Shown here: one piece after another, positions 1 through 6,713 of the stretch
Position numbering within the stretch: the stretch's first letter is position 1
Layout of the letters: each line of letters starts with the position of its first letter
Assembly: GCA_027592485.1 (NCBI GenBank)
Contig: JAQCKL010000045.1
Coordinates: forward strand, 1 to 14,465
Source: Cyanobacteriota bacterium
Lineage (GTDB): Bacteria > Cyanobacteriota > Cyanobacteriia > Phormidesmidales > Phormidesmidaceae
Length of the DNA: 14,465 bases
Direction of reading: 5' to 3'
Position numbers and translations under genes: made by a program
Notes under the pieces: generated by a model
Database searches by the model: none
What the model was told of the DNA's origin: nothing
Seen by the model: the letters and a program-made list of their open reading frames with translations, nothing else

Positions 1-66
1 CTTAAGAGATGCGATGGAGCACGTTCTCAAGGTGGTAACGTCTTAACCTAAGTGGCGACGGCTATA
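1..66. repeat. Left copy of a 66-bp perfect terminal inverted repeat
   Basis: Bases 1-66 are the exact reverse complement of bases 14400-14465, and identity stops at base 67. The outermost six bases, CTTAAG, are themselves a palindrome. On the plus strand the repeat carries an open frame ending in TAA at 44-46 (peptide ...LRDAMEHVLKVVTS). On the minus strand it carries the last seven codons (YSRRHLG) and the stop of the pentapeptide gene. No transposase or target-site duplication is visible. It could be a contig-end chimera, a shared assembly-graph end, or a true inverted duplication. Confidence 0.95.
2..46 (+). CDS. Possible 3' end of a gene entering from outside the window
   Basis: The plus-strand frame from base 2 reads LRDAMEHVLKVVTS and stops at TAA (44-46). 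This stop overlaps the convergent stop of the pentapeptide gene (43-45) by two bases, a common arrangement for real convergent genes. The fragment is too short to assign to a family, and an open frame of 14 codons can arise by chance. The same peptide is encoded again, in inverted position, in the right terminal repeat. Confidence 0.25.
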   Translation, partial: LRDAMEHVLKVVTS

Positions 67-762
67 GAGGGTTGCTCCGGTGAGATCAGCGCCGCGCAAT
101 GAACTCCAGCTCAGGTTGGTCCCCCGCAGGTTGGCCCGGACTAGAATCGTATTCACCATGCTGCAGCCTTGGAGCTTGGCGCGGCTGAGATCAACCTCGG
201 TCATATCCGCCAGATCTAGGGTAGCCCCACTGACAATGGCCCCTTGCAGCTTGGCCCTCACCAAAATCCCTTCTACTAGGGTGGCGCTGGCGAGGCTGGC
301 CCCCTCTAAATTGGCTGCAGTCAAGTTCGCCTTTGCTAATCGGGCGCGGTTTAAACTGACCCCCGATAAATTGGCCCCCTCTAGGTTGGCCTCATCTAAG
401 TTGACTTCATTCAGGTTGGCATCTTGCAGGGTCGCCTGGACCAACGTGGCTCGGGTTAATATGGTCCCCCGCATCCCCCCCTCCGTCAGATTGGCATGCA
501 TCAGGTTGGCACCAGTAAAGTCAGCACCAATCAGATTGGCCAACATTAAATTGGTTTTGAATAGCGAGGATTGGGCCAGTTTGACCCCGCGCAGGTTAGC
601 GCCATGGAGATCGGCCCCATCCAGGATCGCCCCAGACAAATTAGATTCACGTAGATTGATCTCTGGCAGCACCCGTTGGGACAGATCTGCCCCTGCTAAA
701 TTCGCATTCCGAAAATCCCGTTCTCCCGCATCGTAGCGGGTTAGTAGCTCGCTTAAATCCAT
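43..762 (-). CDS. Pentapeptide-repeat protein
   Basis: The 239-residue product consists almost entirely of tandem A(N/D)LXX pentapeptides from about residue 18 to 232, roughly forty repeats. They should fold as a right-handed quadrilateral beta-helix of about ten coils. The first 17 residues (ELLTRYDAGERDF) form the N-terminal cap typical of cyanobacterial pentapeptide proteins. There is no signal peptide or membrane segment, so it is probably cytosolic. The biochemical role of most such proteins is unknown; some (HetL, MfpA/Qnr types) act by binding partner proteins or mimicking DNA. The ATG at 762 is the only reasonable start, but no clear Shine-Dalgarno precedes it. The last seven residues (YSRRHLG) and the stop lie inside the 66-bp terminal repeat, so the native C-terminus may differ if that repeat is artefactual. 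Confidence 0.9.
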   Translation of the reverse strand: MDLSELLTRYDAGERDFRNANLAGADLSQRVLPEINLRESNLSGAILDGADLHGANLRGVKLAQSSLFKTNLMLANLIGADFTGANLMHANLTEGGMRGTILTRATLVQATLQDANLNEVNLDEANLEGANLSGVSLNRARLAKANLTAANLEGASLASATLVEGILVRAKLQGAIVSGATLDLADMTEVDLSRAKLQGCSMVNTILVRANLRGTNLSWSSLRGADLTGATLYSRRHLG

Positions 763-1084
763 GGGTCTATCTCAGGAACTCCCGTCATCTCGCCCTAGGC
801 ACTAGGGCAAATCGCGGGTTGCAAAAACAGGACTTCCCCTGGTTAGGGAAGCTTCCCCAAGCAAAAAAGCGCCGTCGATACAAGACCCTGATGACTCGCC
901 TGTCATTTTGGCACAGGATGCCCATCCCATAATTGCGGCGTGATGCAATTGGATACATCCCTATACAAGGGGCCTTGCACTGACCCCAGTCATCCTGGGG
1001 TTGGTATGGCGGTGTTCATTGCGATATCAACCTCGTCACCCACTCCTGCGAGATTAACTAAGATGCATGGGCCAGCGATGTATC
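763..1084. other. Non-coding gap with several small hairpins
   Basis: No credible gene is seen. Small inverted repeats are visible: GCCCTAG/CTAGGGC (792-798/802-808), the 12-bp palindrome GGGAAGCTTCCC (846-857), and ACCCCAG/CTGGGGT (983-989/995-1001). The long hairpin starting at 1049 is listed separately. The gap must hold the promoter of the pentapeptide gene and the 3' end of the deoxyribosyltransferase operon, but no strong sigma-70 pair stands out. A small RNA is possible but unsupported. Confidence 0.5.
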
Positions 1085-1097
1085 TTAGTTAATCTCG
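1049..1097 (-). terminator. Long hairpin spanning the stop codon of the deoxyribosyltransferase-like gene
   Basis: The arms at 1049-1068 and 1078-1097 are complementary over 20 bp with one mismatch (a G.U-type pair) around a 9-base loop. The outer 16 bp, CGAGATTAACTAAGAT, are perfect. The stem contains the last codons (EIN) and the TAA of the upstream minus-strand gene. There is no U-tract after the stem on the minus strand, so this is not a canonical intrinsic terminator. It may instead act as a 3'-end stabiliser or processing site. The hairpin itself is certain; its role is inferred. Confidence 0.6.
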
Positions 1098-1567
1098 TTG
1101 GGTTGATTGGTCAGTTGCTGGCGAATTGCAGCCCCTAGACCGTCGAGGTCATCTACCATCGGCACGTTGTAGCGATCGCAGACAATATCAACATTCCCCT
1201 TACGCCAAAATCCCTCCGGGCAGCACACCACAAGCTTCTGGCTACGGGCAAATAAACCCAGCTCCAGCAGCGAAATGGGCGATTGGGTCGAAGGGGCAAA
1301 GTACATGACGATTAGGGTGGCCCGCTCTTGGGCGGCCAGCTCCCATTCCACCTGTTCCCGGAAGGGGGGATTATCCATGTGCTGCGCCCAGGTGGGGTCC
1401 CAGTCATCGCGGCGGGGATTGAGAATCACGATGTCCTCGGATTGCAGGGATCGCGACACTGCCGCCTGCCAATCTTCGGCGCGACCCATTTCAATGGACC
1501 CCGCCAGAAAGACCGTGGGTGCGGTGAGGCCATCTAAGGGGGCCGGCGGTTTCAGAATATGGGCCAT
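1085..1567 (-). CDS. Nucleoside 2-deoxyribosyltransferase-like protein
   Basis: The 160-residue protein matches the pattern of the nucleoside 2-deoxyribosyltransferase-like family (Nuc_deoxyri_tr2). Its motifs are VFLAGSI near residues 19-25, ILNPRRDDWD at 48-57, a QVEWEL helix at 72-77, and TQSPISLLELG at 94-104. Glu102 sits where this fold carries its catalytic glutamate. Family members transfer deoxyribose between nucleobases or cleave nucleoside/nucleotide N-glycosidic bonds, but many relatives have no tested substrate. The protein is soluble, with no signal peptide. Its ATG overlaps the TAA of the membrane-protein gene by one base (TAATG), which implies translational coupling as the last gene of a three-gene operon. 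The stop codon lies inside a 20-bp hairpin. The family call is fairly secure; the substrate is unknown. Confidence 0.85.
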   Translation of the reverse strand: MAHILKPPAPLDGLTAPTVFLAGSIEMGRAEDWQAAVSRSLQSEDIVILNPRRDDWDPTWAQHMDNPPFREQVEWELAAQERATLIVMYFAPSTQSPISLLELGLFARSQKLVVCCPEGFWRKGNVDIVCDRYNVPMVDDLDGLGAAIRQQLTNQPNEIN

Positions 1568-2391
1568 TAGGACTGTTTTTTCGGTCTGACGTAGAGGAAA
1601 ACCATGCCCAACAAGTAGATGCCAAAGAGCATTAAAACGAAATAGAGCCGCTGCCGCAGTTGAGCCGGGTTGTCGGTCATCAACAGATAGGCATACTCAG
1701 GCTCAAACTGGAAATTAGCCTGACGCTGTAGCCAAGCTACGTTGTATCCCATGCCCTGAATATGGAGCATCGGGTTGATCAGCGGTCCAGGCTCGCCCGC
1801 CCTAGGCGCAAACGGATAGAGGATGCCCGTCCAGACCCTTTGCTCCTGATGGGTCTCTCCATCCACCAGTACCGTGACGGGGTCCGCCGGGGTCCAGTCA
1901 CGGCTGACTAAGGGCGTGTAGCTAATCTCAATGGGGCGAGGATTGGGGTCTTGCTTGGTGCGACTGGGCTGATAAATGTCGCGAATAGTCAGTTCCGGTT
2001 GCAGTTGCCCCAAAAGCGTAACGTGACTGGGCAAGGGAGGTCGCTCTTTGCCAAGGCTTTCCAAAAAAATGTTTTGAGGGGTATCGGGGAGGGAGACCCC
2101 AACTCGAAAGTGGGGCACGCAGTGGATCAGCAACGCCGTCAGCACAAAGGTCTGCATGATATTGGCGAAGACGATGCCAGCGATCGCATCGCTATTTTTC
2201 AAACGCGGAGCCGTAACTTTAGCCGCAATTACCAGGGCCATGAACCCGGTCAAGAGCCCCCAGCTATATCCCCAGAGACCGCGATGGTAAGGCCATATCG
2301 CCACGCCAATCCACAGTAATACCCAGAGGGAAACCAACACAAAGGCAGCGGCGTGAAGCCAGGATTGGGGTAAGGGGTGAGGCGATCTCAT
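1567..2391 (-). CDS. Four-helix membrane protein of unknown function
   Basis: I do not recognise this 274-residue protein. Hydrophobic segments lie at about 12-33, 43-60, 71-92 and 249-268. Between the third and fourth is a polar, proline-rich domain (about 93-248). The basic C-terminal tail (RPKKQS) suggests that the C-terminus is cytoplasmic and the large loop lies outside, in the periplasm or lumen. No catalytic motif is obvious. The ATG at 2391 directly follows the TAG of the GST gene (TAGATG), and its stop overlaps the start of the deoxyribosyltransferase-like gene, so it is almost certainly the middle gene of one operon. It could be a sensor or membrane anchor for its neighbours, but that is speculation. 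Confidence 0.8.
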   Translation of the reverse strand: MRSPHPLPQSWLHAAAFVLVSLWVLLWIGVAIWPYHRGLWGYSWGLLTGFMALVIAAKVTAPRLKNSDAIAGIVFANIMQTFVLTALLIHCVPHFRVGVSLPDTPQNIFLESLGKERPPLPSHVTLLGQLQPELTIRDIYQPSRTKQDPNPRPIEISYTPLVSRDWTPADPVTVLVDGETHQEQRVWTGILYPFAPRAGEPGPLINPMLHIQGMGYNVAWLQRQANFQFEPEYAYLLMTDNPAQLRQRLYFVLMLFGIYLLGMVFLYVRPKKQS

Positions 2392-3093
2392 CTACAAAGC
2401 AACTGACGATAACGCCACCATACGCTGACGGCGACGGCGCTGCCAAATTCTGGGGGCGATGCGAAACCGTCGCCTAAAATCTCGCCATTCGTCGGCACTC
2501 AGTTCGATGGCTTGCCAACTGGGTCGCGCCAGCAGGCGCTCAGACCAGCGATTTAATTGGGGATAGGGGGCTAGATCAATACCCAGATCCGGCATCCGGC
2601 CAACCAAGGTCCCCGCCACAATCTCAGCCTGGGTGAGGCGATCACCCGCAAAATAAGGCCCATCCCCCAAAGACGTTTCCAAAAAGCTGAGGGCGTTCGT
2701 GGCCTTCAACCTTGCATAGTCCAAGGCCTGGGACGGCTTCCCAGACGGCTCCCCATGGATCAGCAATTGGACCACCCCAGGCAACAACTCATTCAAAGCC
2801 ACCAGTTGCACCATCCGCACCTGGGCCAGGGTTTTTGCGGACTTGGGCAATAGGCTGGGACTGGGATACTGCGCGTCCAAGTAATCCAAAATCGCCAGGG
2901 ACTCAATCACGCGGAAGCCACCATCCACCAATACCGGGATATGGCCAAAGGGATTCAACGTCAGGAAGTCGGGCTCAAATTGCTGACCCCCTAAATCCAC
3001 CGGAATTAACTCAAAGGGCAACTGCTTTTCGAGTAGTGCCAACCAGACAGGGCGGGCATAAACCGAAGGGCGAGCATAGTAGAGCTTCAGCAT
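2392..3093 (-). CDS. Glutathione S-transferase family protein
   Basis: The 233-residue protein has a thioredoxin-fold N-terminal domain (about 1-78). It carries the cis-proline signature HIPVLVDGG (51-59) and the glutathione-binding ES pair (64-65) in VIESLAILDYL. An all-helical C-terminal domain follows (about 88-200). A Ser or Tyr near residues 5-12 (YYARPSVY) is the likely catalytic hydroxyl, but which one cannot be told. Family members conjugate glutathione to electrophiles or act as thiol reductases in detoxification. The last 33 residues are unusually arginine-rich (FRRRFRIAPRIWQRRRRQR), an extension beyond the normal GST core. It is the first gene of a three-gene operon. Two TetR-type palindromes upstream suggest induction by a small molecule. 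The start is the ATG at 3093, with a weak ribosome-binding site. Confidence 0.88.
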   Translation of the reverse strand: MLKLYYARPSVYARPVWLALLEKQLPFELIPVDLGGQQFEPDFLTLNPFGHIPVLVDGGFRVIESLAILDYLDAQYPSPSLLPKSAKTLAQVRMVQLVALNELLPGVVQLLIHGEPSGKPSQALDYARLKATNALSFLETSLGDGPYFAGDRLTQAEIVAGTLVGRMPDLGIDLAPYPQLNRWSERLLARPSWQAIELSADEWRDFRRRFRIAPRIWQRRRRQRMVALSSVAL

Positions 3094-3118
3094 TCATTCA
3101 AACCCTTGACAGGATAAA

Positions 3119-3132
3119 AGACCGATCGGTTT
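3119..3132. promoter_or_regulatory. TetR-type operator, proximal site
   Basis: AGACCGATCGGTTT is a near-perfect palindrome of the form AGACCGATCGGTCT, typical of operators bound by TetR-family repressors. It lies 26 bases upstream of the GST start codon, well placed to overlap the promoter. A second, similar site lies 59 bases further upstream. No TetR gene is present in the window, so the regulator is unknown. Confidence 0.55.
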
Positions 3133-3177
3133 GTTGGCGATCAAAAAAAGAGGCGGCACCCATGAAGGAAATCAAAG

Positions 3178-3191
3178 AGACTGATCGGTCT
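3178..3191. promoter_or_regulatory. TetR-type operator, distal site
   Basis: AGACTGATCGGTCT matches the same AGACCGATCGGTCT consensus with one changed base and is flanked by TGTTT, as the proximal site is by TG. Two imperfect copies of one palindrome 59 bp apart upstream of one operon suggest cooperative or looped repressor binding. This is inferred from sequence symmetry only. Confidence 0.5.
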
Positions 3192-3265
3192 GTTTAAATT
3201 TACCAAGATGCTGCTCAGTCAGCAAGGCAGAGGTGTTCAAGTTGGCCCCTAGCATCGGCTGGGTT

Positions 3266-3295
3266 GATCGGTTCACCGGGGTTCGCGAACCGATC
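3266..3295 (-). terminator. Hairpin downstream of the 3326-4141 gene
   Basis: GATCGGTTC (3266-3274) pairs with GAACCGATC (3287-3295) around a 12-base loop. It lies about 30 bases beyond the stop of the minus-strand gene at 3326. No U-tract follows, so it may be a weak or factor-assisted terminator. The GATCGGTT core also resembles the TetR half-sites 150 bp away, so a regulatory role is an alternative. Confidence 0.35.
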
Positions 3296-3325
3296 CCAGG
3301 CAAAAACCGACCCGATGGAGGGGGC

Positions 3326-4141
3326 TTAACCGCCGAACAGGATCATATGGAAGACAGCGATCGCAAACACCACCACCCAAGCGCCCACCGTGACGCCCAA
3401 GCACTTCAACACGCGACTTTGGGTGGATTGGCTGCGATCGCGCGAAATCTGATAGCAGGTGCCCGCAGCAGCGATTCCCACCGCAGTGGGAATCGCCCCT
3501 CGAAACCCAACAATGACCCCACACAGCACAATAAAACCCCAAGCCCAGCCCGGTGGCCATTGAGACACCCGACTCTTCGGTGCGGCCTCTAAATCAGCCT
3601 CTGCCTCCGGTGGCACCTCCGCCGTTCCCGGCAATTGCTGGAAGGCTTTTTGGGCCTGGTCTTCCACCATCTTTTGCACCTTCTTCTGAATCGCCCAGCC
3701 CATCATCTGCACCGCCTTCAACGGCGCGGTGGTGCGTCTGGGCAAGTCCACTAGGGTGGCATTACTGATTTCACCGCCCATCGCCGATCGGGTCGCCAAG
3801 GCATCCATTTGGGTGAGCGCCTGCTCCTGCATGTCTCGGCTAAAGGGCTCAGTCGTCACCAATACGGTTTGAATGATCGGGGCCTGTAAACGCAACGCTT
3901 TAGGGGTTTTATATTGGCTATTAACCCACTTGCAGGCGGCCTCATGGGCATCAACCAGGTGGTCTAAGTTGCCCTTTAAGGTGTGCTGGAGGTCCAATAC
4001 AAAGTAGTGATAGTTCTTCCGACGCCCGTAGAAAGCGGTCACCATCTCAGTCCCCTCTAAGCTGTGATGGCGCTGAATCTCAAACCCATCTGCCTTGAGG
4101 ACAGCATCAAACAGGGTCACAAAATCTTGAATGGAATCCAT
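3326..4141 (-). CDS. Membrane-anchored protein of unknown function
   Basis: I do not recognise a named family in this 271-residue protein. Residues 1 to about 165 look like a soluble alpha/beta domain with charged helices. A proline/acidic linker follows (about 170-192, PEAEADLEAAP). Hydrophobic helices at roughly 200-213, 214-230 and 247-269 close the protein. The soluble N-terminal domain has no signal peptide and probably faces the cytoplasm. The start is the ATG at 4141; no Shine-Dalgarno is visible. The gene is monocistronic and diverges from the small gene at 4268, sharing a 126-bp spacer that contains a HIP1 site. It looks like a real coding sequence from its regular codon use and clean domain-plus-TM layout, but its function is unknown. 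Confidence 0.75.
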   Translation of the reverse strand: MDSIQDFVTLFDAVLKADGFEIQRHHSLEGTEMVTAFYGRRKNYHYFVLDLQHTLKGNLDHLVDAHEAACKWVNSQYKTPKALRLQAPIIQTVLVTTEPFSRDMQEQALTQMDALATRSAMGGEISNATLVDLPRRTTAPLKAVQMMGWAIQKKVQKMVEDQAQKAFQQLPGTAEVPPEAEADLEAAPKSRVSQWPPGWAWGFIVLCGVIVGFRGAIPTAVGIAAAGTCYQISRDRSQSTQSRVLKCLGVTVGAWVVVFAIAVFHMILFGG

Positions 4142-4234
4142 AGGTTAGAAGGCGATCGCTCAACATAGAATCTAGAACCAAAGATTAAAACCAACCCAGT
4201 CAGAATGCTTTAGGATACCTGCAACAATCCTTAA

Positions 4235-4267
4235 CTTTCCCCTCGCTCCCCTCCACTCCCTCCCTCC
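4235..4267 (+). other. Polypyrimidine tract ending at a GTG start
   Basis: These 33 bases are C/T except for one G and one A and run directly into the GTG at 4268. The plus-strand transcript therefore has no Shine-Dalgarno in front of the small gene, and the opposite strand is a polypurine run. Such mirror-like tracts can form non-B DNA. Leaderless or S1-dependent initiation is possible; neither can be shown here. Confidence 0.5.
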
Positions 4268-4480
4268 GTGATCCTAGACCCCGACTATCCCCACATCGTT
4301 TTGTCCTATACCTATCGAGGGGCACGTATTGAACTGGACCGGAGTGAATGGAATGGCTCCCCGATTTACGCGGCCTGGGTCAACTATGCTACCGGCACCG
4401 CCCTCGCCGTACCCAAAGCCTGGACCCGTTCAGAAGCATTGCAAAAGGCCCAACGCTGGGTGGATCGCAAATTGGTGTAG
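4268..4480 (+). CDS. Small conserved-type hypothetical protein
   Basis: This 70-residue protein begins MILDPDYPHIVLSYTYRGAR and ends with an amphipathic helix (WTRSEALQKAQRWVDRKLV). The middle (residues 19-50) is rich in alternating hydrophobic and aromatic residues, consistent with a three-strand sheet followed by a helix. It resembles small hypothetical proteins I recall from cyanobacteria, but I cannot name a family. The only available start is GTG at 4268, directly after a pyrimidine tract with no ribosome-binding site. It precedes dnaK on the same strand with 221 bases between them and a small hairpin, so it is probably a separate unit. No membrane segment or cysteine is present. Confidence 0.65.
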   Translation: MILDPDYPHIVLSYTYRGARIELDRSEWNGSPIYAAWVNYATGTALAVPKAWTRSEALQKAQRWVDRKLV

Positions 4481-4525
4481 GGATTGCCGGGAATTAGCGC
4501 CAGAATCCTTCCTGTAGAACAGTTA

Positions 4526-4542
4526 CAGCCCCTAACGGGCTG
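4526..4542 (+). terminator. Small hairpin after the 70-residue gene
   Basis: CAGCCC (4526-4531) pairs with GGGCTG (4537-4542) around a 5-base loop, 46 bases after the TAG of the small gene. There is no T-run, so termination would be weak. The hairpin is real, but its role is uncertain. Confidence 0.3.
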
Positions 4543-4565
4543 CATTGAACCGGGTGCAGCAATCC

Positions 4566-4593
4566 TTGCACGACAAGCTTTTTGAGGTAGATT
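4566..4593 (+). promoter_or_regulatory. Candidate dnaK promoter
   Basis: TTGCAC (4566-4571) and TAGATT (4588-4593) are separated by 16 bases, a weak sigma-70-like pair about 100 bases upstream of the dnaK ATG. A second possible -10 (TATAGA at 4670-4675) lies closer to the gene but lacks a -35. No CIRCE element (TTAGCACTC-N9-GAGTGCTAA) is present upstream, so HrcA control is not indicated. Confidence 0.25.
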
Positions 4594-4701
4594 AATCACG
4601 CGCCCCCGACCTAGCAAGTGGTAACAGGTTCGGTATCCCCCCCTTCAGAGAATCAGGCGCTGCAAGCACTATAGATATATCAGTTAAGCCGGAGCACATC
4701 T

Positions 4702-6609
4702 ATGGGCAAGGTAGTTGGCATTGATTTAGGGACCACCAACTCTGTGGTCGCCGTTATGGAAGGGGGCAAACCCACAGTAATTGCAAACGCCGAAGGGTTT
4801 CGCACCACGCCCTCCGTCGTCGCCTATGCCAAGAATGGCGATCGCCTCGTCGGTCAAATCGCCAAGCGCGGGGCGGTGATGAACCCCGAGAACACCTTTT
4901 ATTCCGTCAAGCGCTTCATTGGTCGCCGCTTTGACGAAGTCGGCACCGAGTCCACCGAAGTGGCCTATAAGGTCATGAATGTGGGCAATAACCTCAAAAT
5001 TGATAGCTCCCAAGCGGGCAAGCAGTTTGCCCCGGAAGAGATTTCCGCACAGGTTTTGCGCAAGTTGGCAGACGACGCCAGCAAATATCTCGGTGAGACC
5101 ATCACCCAAGCGGTGATTACCGTCCCCGCTTACTTCAACGACTCCCAGCGGCAAGCCACCAAAGACGCGGGCAAAATCGCGGGCCTCGAAGTACTGCGAA
5201 TCATCAACGAGCCCACCGCCGCCTCATTGGCCTACGGTCTAGACCGCAAGAGCAACGAAACCATCCTCGTTTTTGACCTAGGGGGCGGTACCTTCGACGT
5301 TTCCATTTTGGAAGTGGGCGACGGTGTCTTTGAGGTGTTGGCCACCTCTGGGGATACCCACCTGGGCGGCGACGACTTTGACAAAAAGATCGTCGATTAC
5401 CTCGCGAAGCAGTTCCAAAATTCTGAGGGCATTGACCTTCGCAAGGACAAGCAGGCCCTGCAGCGCCTGACTGAAGCCGCTGAAAAAGCCAAGATTGAAC
5501 TCTCTAGCGTCACCCAAGCCGAGATCAACTTGCCCTTTATCACCGCCACCCAAGACGGTCCCAAACATCTAGAAACCGTGCTCACCCGAGCCCAGTTTGA
5601 GGAATTGGCCGCTGACTTGATCGATCGCAGCCGCATCCCCGTTGAGCAAGCCCTCAAAGATGCCAAGCTGGACAAGTCCGAGATTGATGAAGTGGTGTTG
5701 GTGGGCGGTTCCACCCGCATCCCCGCCGTCAAGGCCTTGGTCGAGAAGGTGCTGGGCAAAACCCCCAATGAAACCGTCAACCCTGACGAGGTGGTCGCCA
5801 TTGGGGCAGCCATTCAGGGCGGCGTCTTGGCCGGGGAAGTCAAGGACATCCTGCTCCTAGACGTGACCCCACTGTCCCTCGGTGTGGAGACCCTGGGCGG
5901 CGTCATGACCAAGCTGATCCCCCGCAACACCACCGTTCCCACCAAGAAGTCTGAAACCTTCTCCACCGCTGTGGACGGCCAGACCAATGTAGAAATTCAC
6001 GTTCTCCAAGGGGAACGGGAAATGTCTAACGACAACAAAAGTCTGGGCACCTTCCGACTGGATGGCATTCCCGCCGCCCCCCGTGGCGTTCCTCAAATTG
6101 AGGTGATTTTTGATATCGATGCTAACGGTATCTTGAGCGTCACCGCCAAGGATAAGGGCACCGGCAAGGAGCAGACCATCAGCATTACTGGCGCATCCAC
6201 CCTCGATGACAATGAGGTGGATCGGATGGTGAAGGATGCGGAAGCCAATGCTGCCGCTGACAAGGAGCGTCGCGAAAAAATCGACCTCAAGAACCAAGCG
6301 GATTCGCTGTCTTACCAGGCTGAAAAGCAGCTCAACGAGTTGGGTGACAAGGTCCCTGCCGATGAGAAAGAGAAGCTAGAAGGACAAATCAAAGCCCTCA
6401 AGGATGCTGTTGCCGCTGACAACTACGAGCAAATGCAGAGCCTAACCACGGAAGTGCAGCAGGGCCTGTACGCCATCAGTGCCAACCTCTACCAGCAGGC
6501 GGGTGGTGATACTGCCGCTGCCGGTGGTCCCGATGCTGCTACCGGAGACAGCAGTGGGGGGGGTGACGATGTCATCGATGCTGAGTTTACCGAGCCTAGC
6601 GATAAGTAA
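4702..6609 (+). CDS. dnaK: Molecular chaperone DnaK (Hsp70), DnaK2-type
   Basis: The full-length 635-residue Hsp70 uses ATP to bind and release unfolded peptides, working with DnaJ and GrpE in the cytosol. All actin-like ATPase signatures are present: IDLGTTNS (7-14), [12 protein letters not shown] (about 167-178), [12 protein letters not shown] (about 190-201) and [12 protein letters not shown] (about 332-343). The interdomain linker ([13 protein letters not shown], ending near 393), a beta-sandwich substrate domain, a helical lid (about 510-600) and a Gly/Ala-rich tail ending [14 protein letters not shown] follow. Cyanobacteria carry several dnaK paralogues. This length and the DVIDAEF tail fit the main stress-responsive DnaK2 type. 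The start is supported by GGAG seven bases upstream of the ATG. It stands alone: no grpE or dnaJ is adjacent. An intrinsic terminator follows. Confidence 0.98.
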   Translation: MGKVVGIDLGTTNSVVAVMEGGKPTVIANAEGFRTTPSVVAYAKNGDRLVGQIAKRGAVMNPENTFYSVKRFIGRRFDEVGTESTEVAYKVMNVGNNLKIDSSQAGKQFAPEEISAQVLRKLADDASKYLGETITQAVITVPAYFNDSQRQATKDAGKIAGLEVLRIINEPTAASLAYGLDRKSNETILVFDLGGGTFDVSILEVGDGVFEVLATSGDTHLGGDDFDKKIVDYLAKQFQNSEGIDLRKDKQALQRLTEAAEKAKIELSSVTQAEINLPFITATQDGPKHLETVLTRAQFEELAADLIDRSRIPVEQALKDAKLDKSEIDEVVLVGGSTRIPAVKALVEKVLGKTPNETVNPDEVVAIGAAIQGGVLAGEVKDILLLDVTPLSLGVETLGGVMTKLIPRNTTVPTKKSETFSTAVDGQTNVEIHVLQGEREMSNDNKSLGTFRLDGIPAAPRGVPQIEVIFDIDANGILSVTAKDKGTGKEQTISITGASTLDDNEVDRMVKDAEANAAADKERREKIDLKNQADSLSYQAEKQLNELGDKVPADEKEKLEGQIKALKDAVAADNYEQMQSLTTEVQQGLYAISANLYQQAGGDTAAAGGPDAATGDSSGGGDDVIDAEFTEPSDK

Positions 6610-6650
6610 GGCCCCGACTTAGCACTCAGACTTGCTTCGGCTAGCAAGGG

Positions 6651-6697
6651 CGGATGGCGTTCTCTCGATGGGAGAATTAACGCCATCCGTTTTTTTA
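6651..6697 (+). terminator. Intrinsic terminator of dnaK
   Basis: A perfect 11-bp stem (CGGATGGCGTT, 6651-6661, with AACGCCATCCG, 6679-6689) closes a 17-base loop that can pair further internally. Seven T residues follow (6690-6696), 42 bases after the dnaK stop. This is a canonical rho-independent terminator on the plus strand. The minus-strand pilin gene ends 17 bases beyond it, so the same stem may also help end that transcript, although no U-tract exists in that direction. Confidence 0.93.
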
Positions 6698-6713
6698 TGG
6701 AACAGAGTTTGCA

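Noticed and set aside
1..66. Insertion-sequence terminal repeat
   Set aside because: No transposase lies between the copies, the interior is housekeeping genes, and no target duplication can be seen because both copies touch the window ends.
80..736. 218-residue open frame on the plus strand opposite the pentapeptide gene
   Set aside because: It mirrors the 15-base periodicity of the pentapeptide codons on the other strand; the peptide is a low-complexity series with no domain.
2712..3197. 161-residue plus-strand open frame across the GST gene and its upstream region
   Set aside because: It is mostly antisense to the GST gene and low in complexity; its last 11 codons merely read through the distal TetR-type site.
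3266..3320. tRNA-like GGTTCGCGAACC segment
   Set aside because: There is no acceptor stem, anticodon arm or cloverleaf around it; it is explained by the 9-bp hairpin.
6619..6627. TTAGCACTC, half of the CIRCE heat-shock element, just after dnaK
   Set aside because: The second half (GAGTGCTAA) is missing at the correct spacing, and it lies downstream of the gene, so it is most likely chance.
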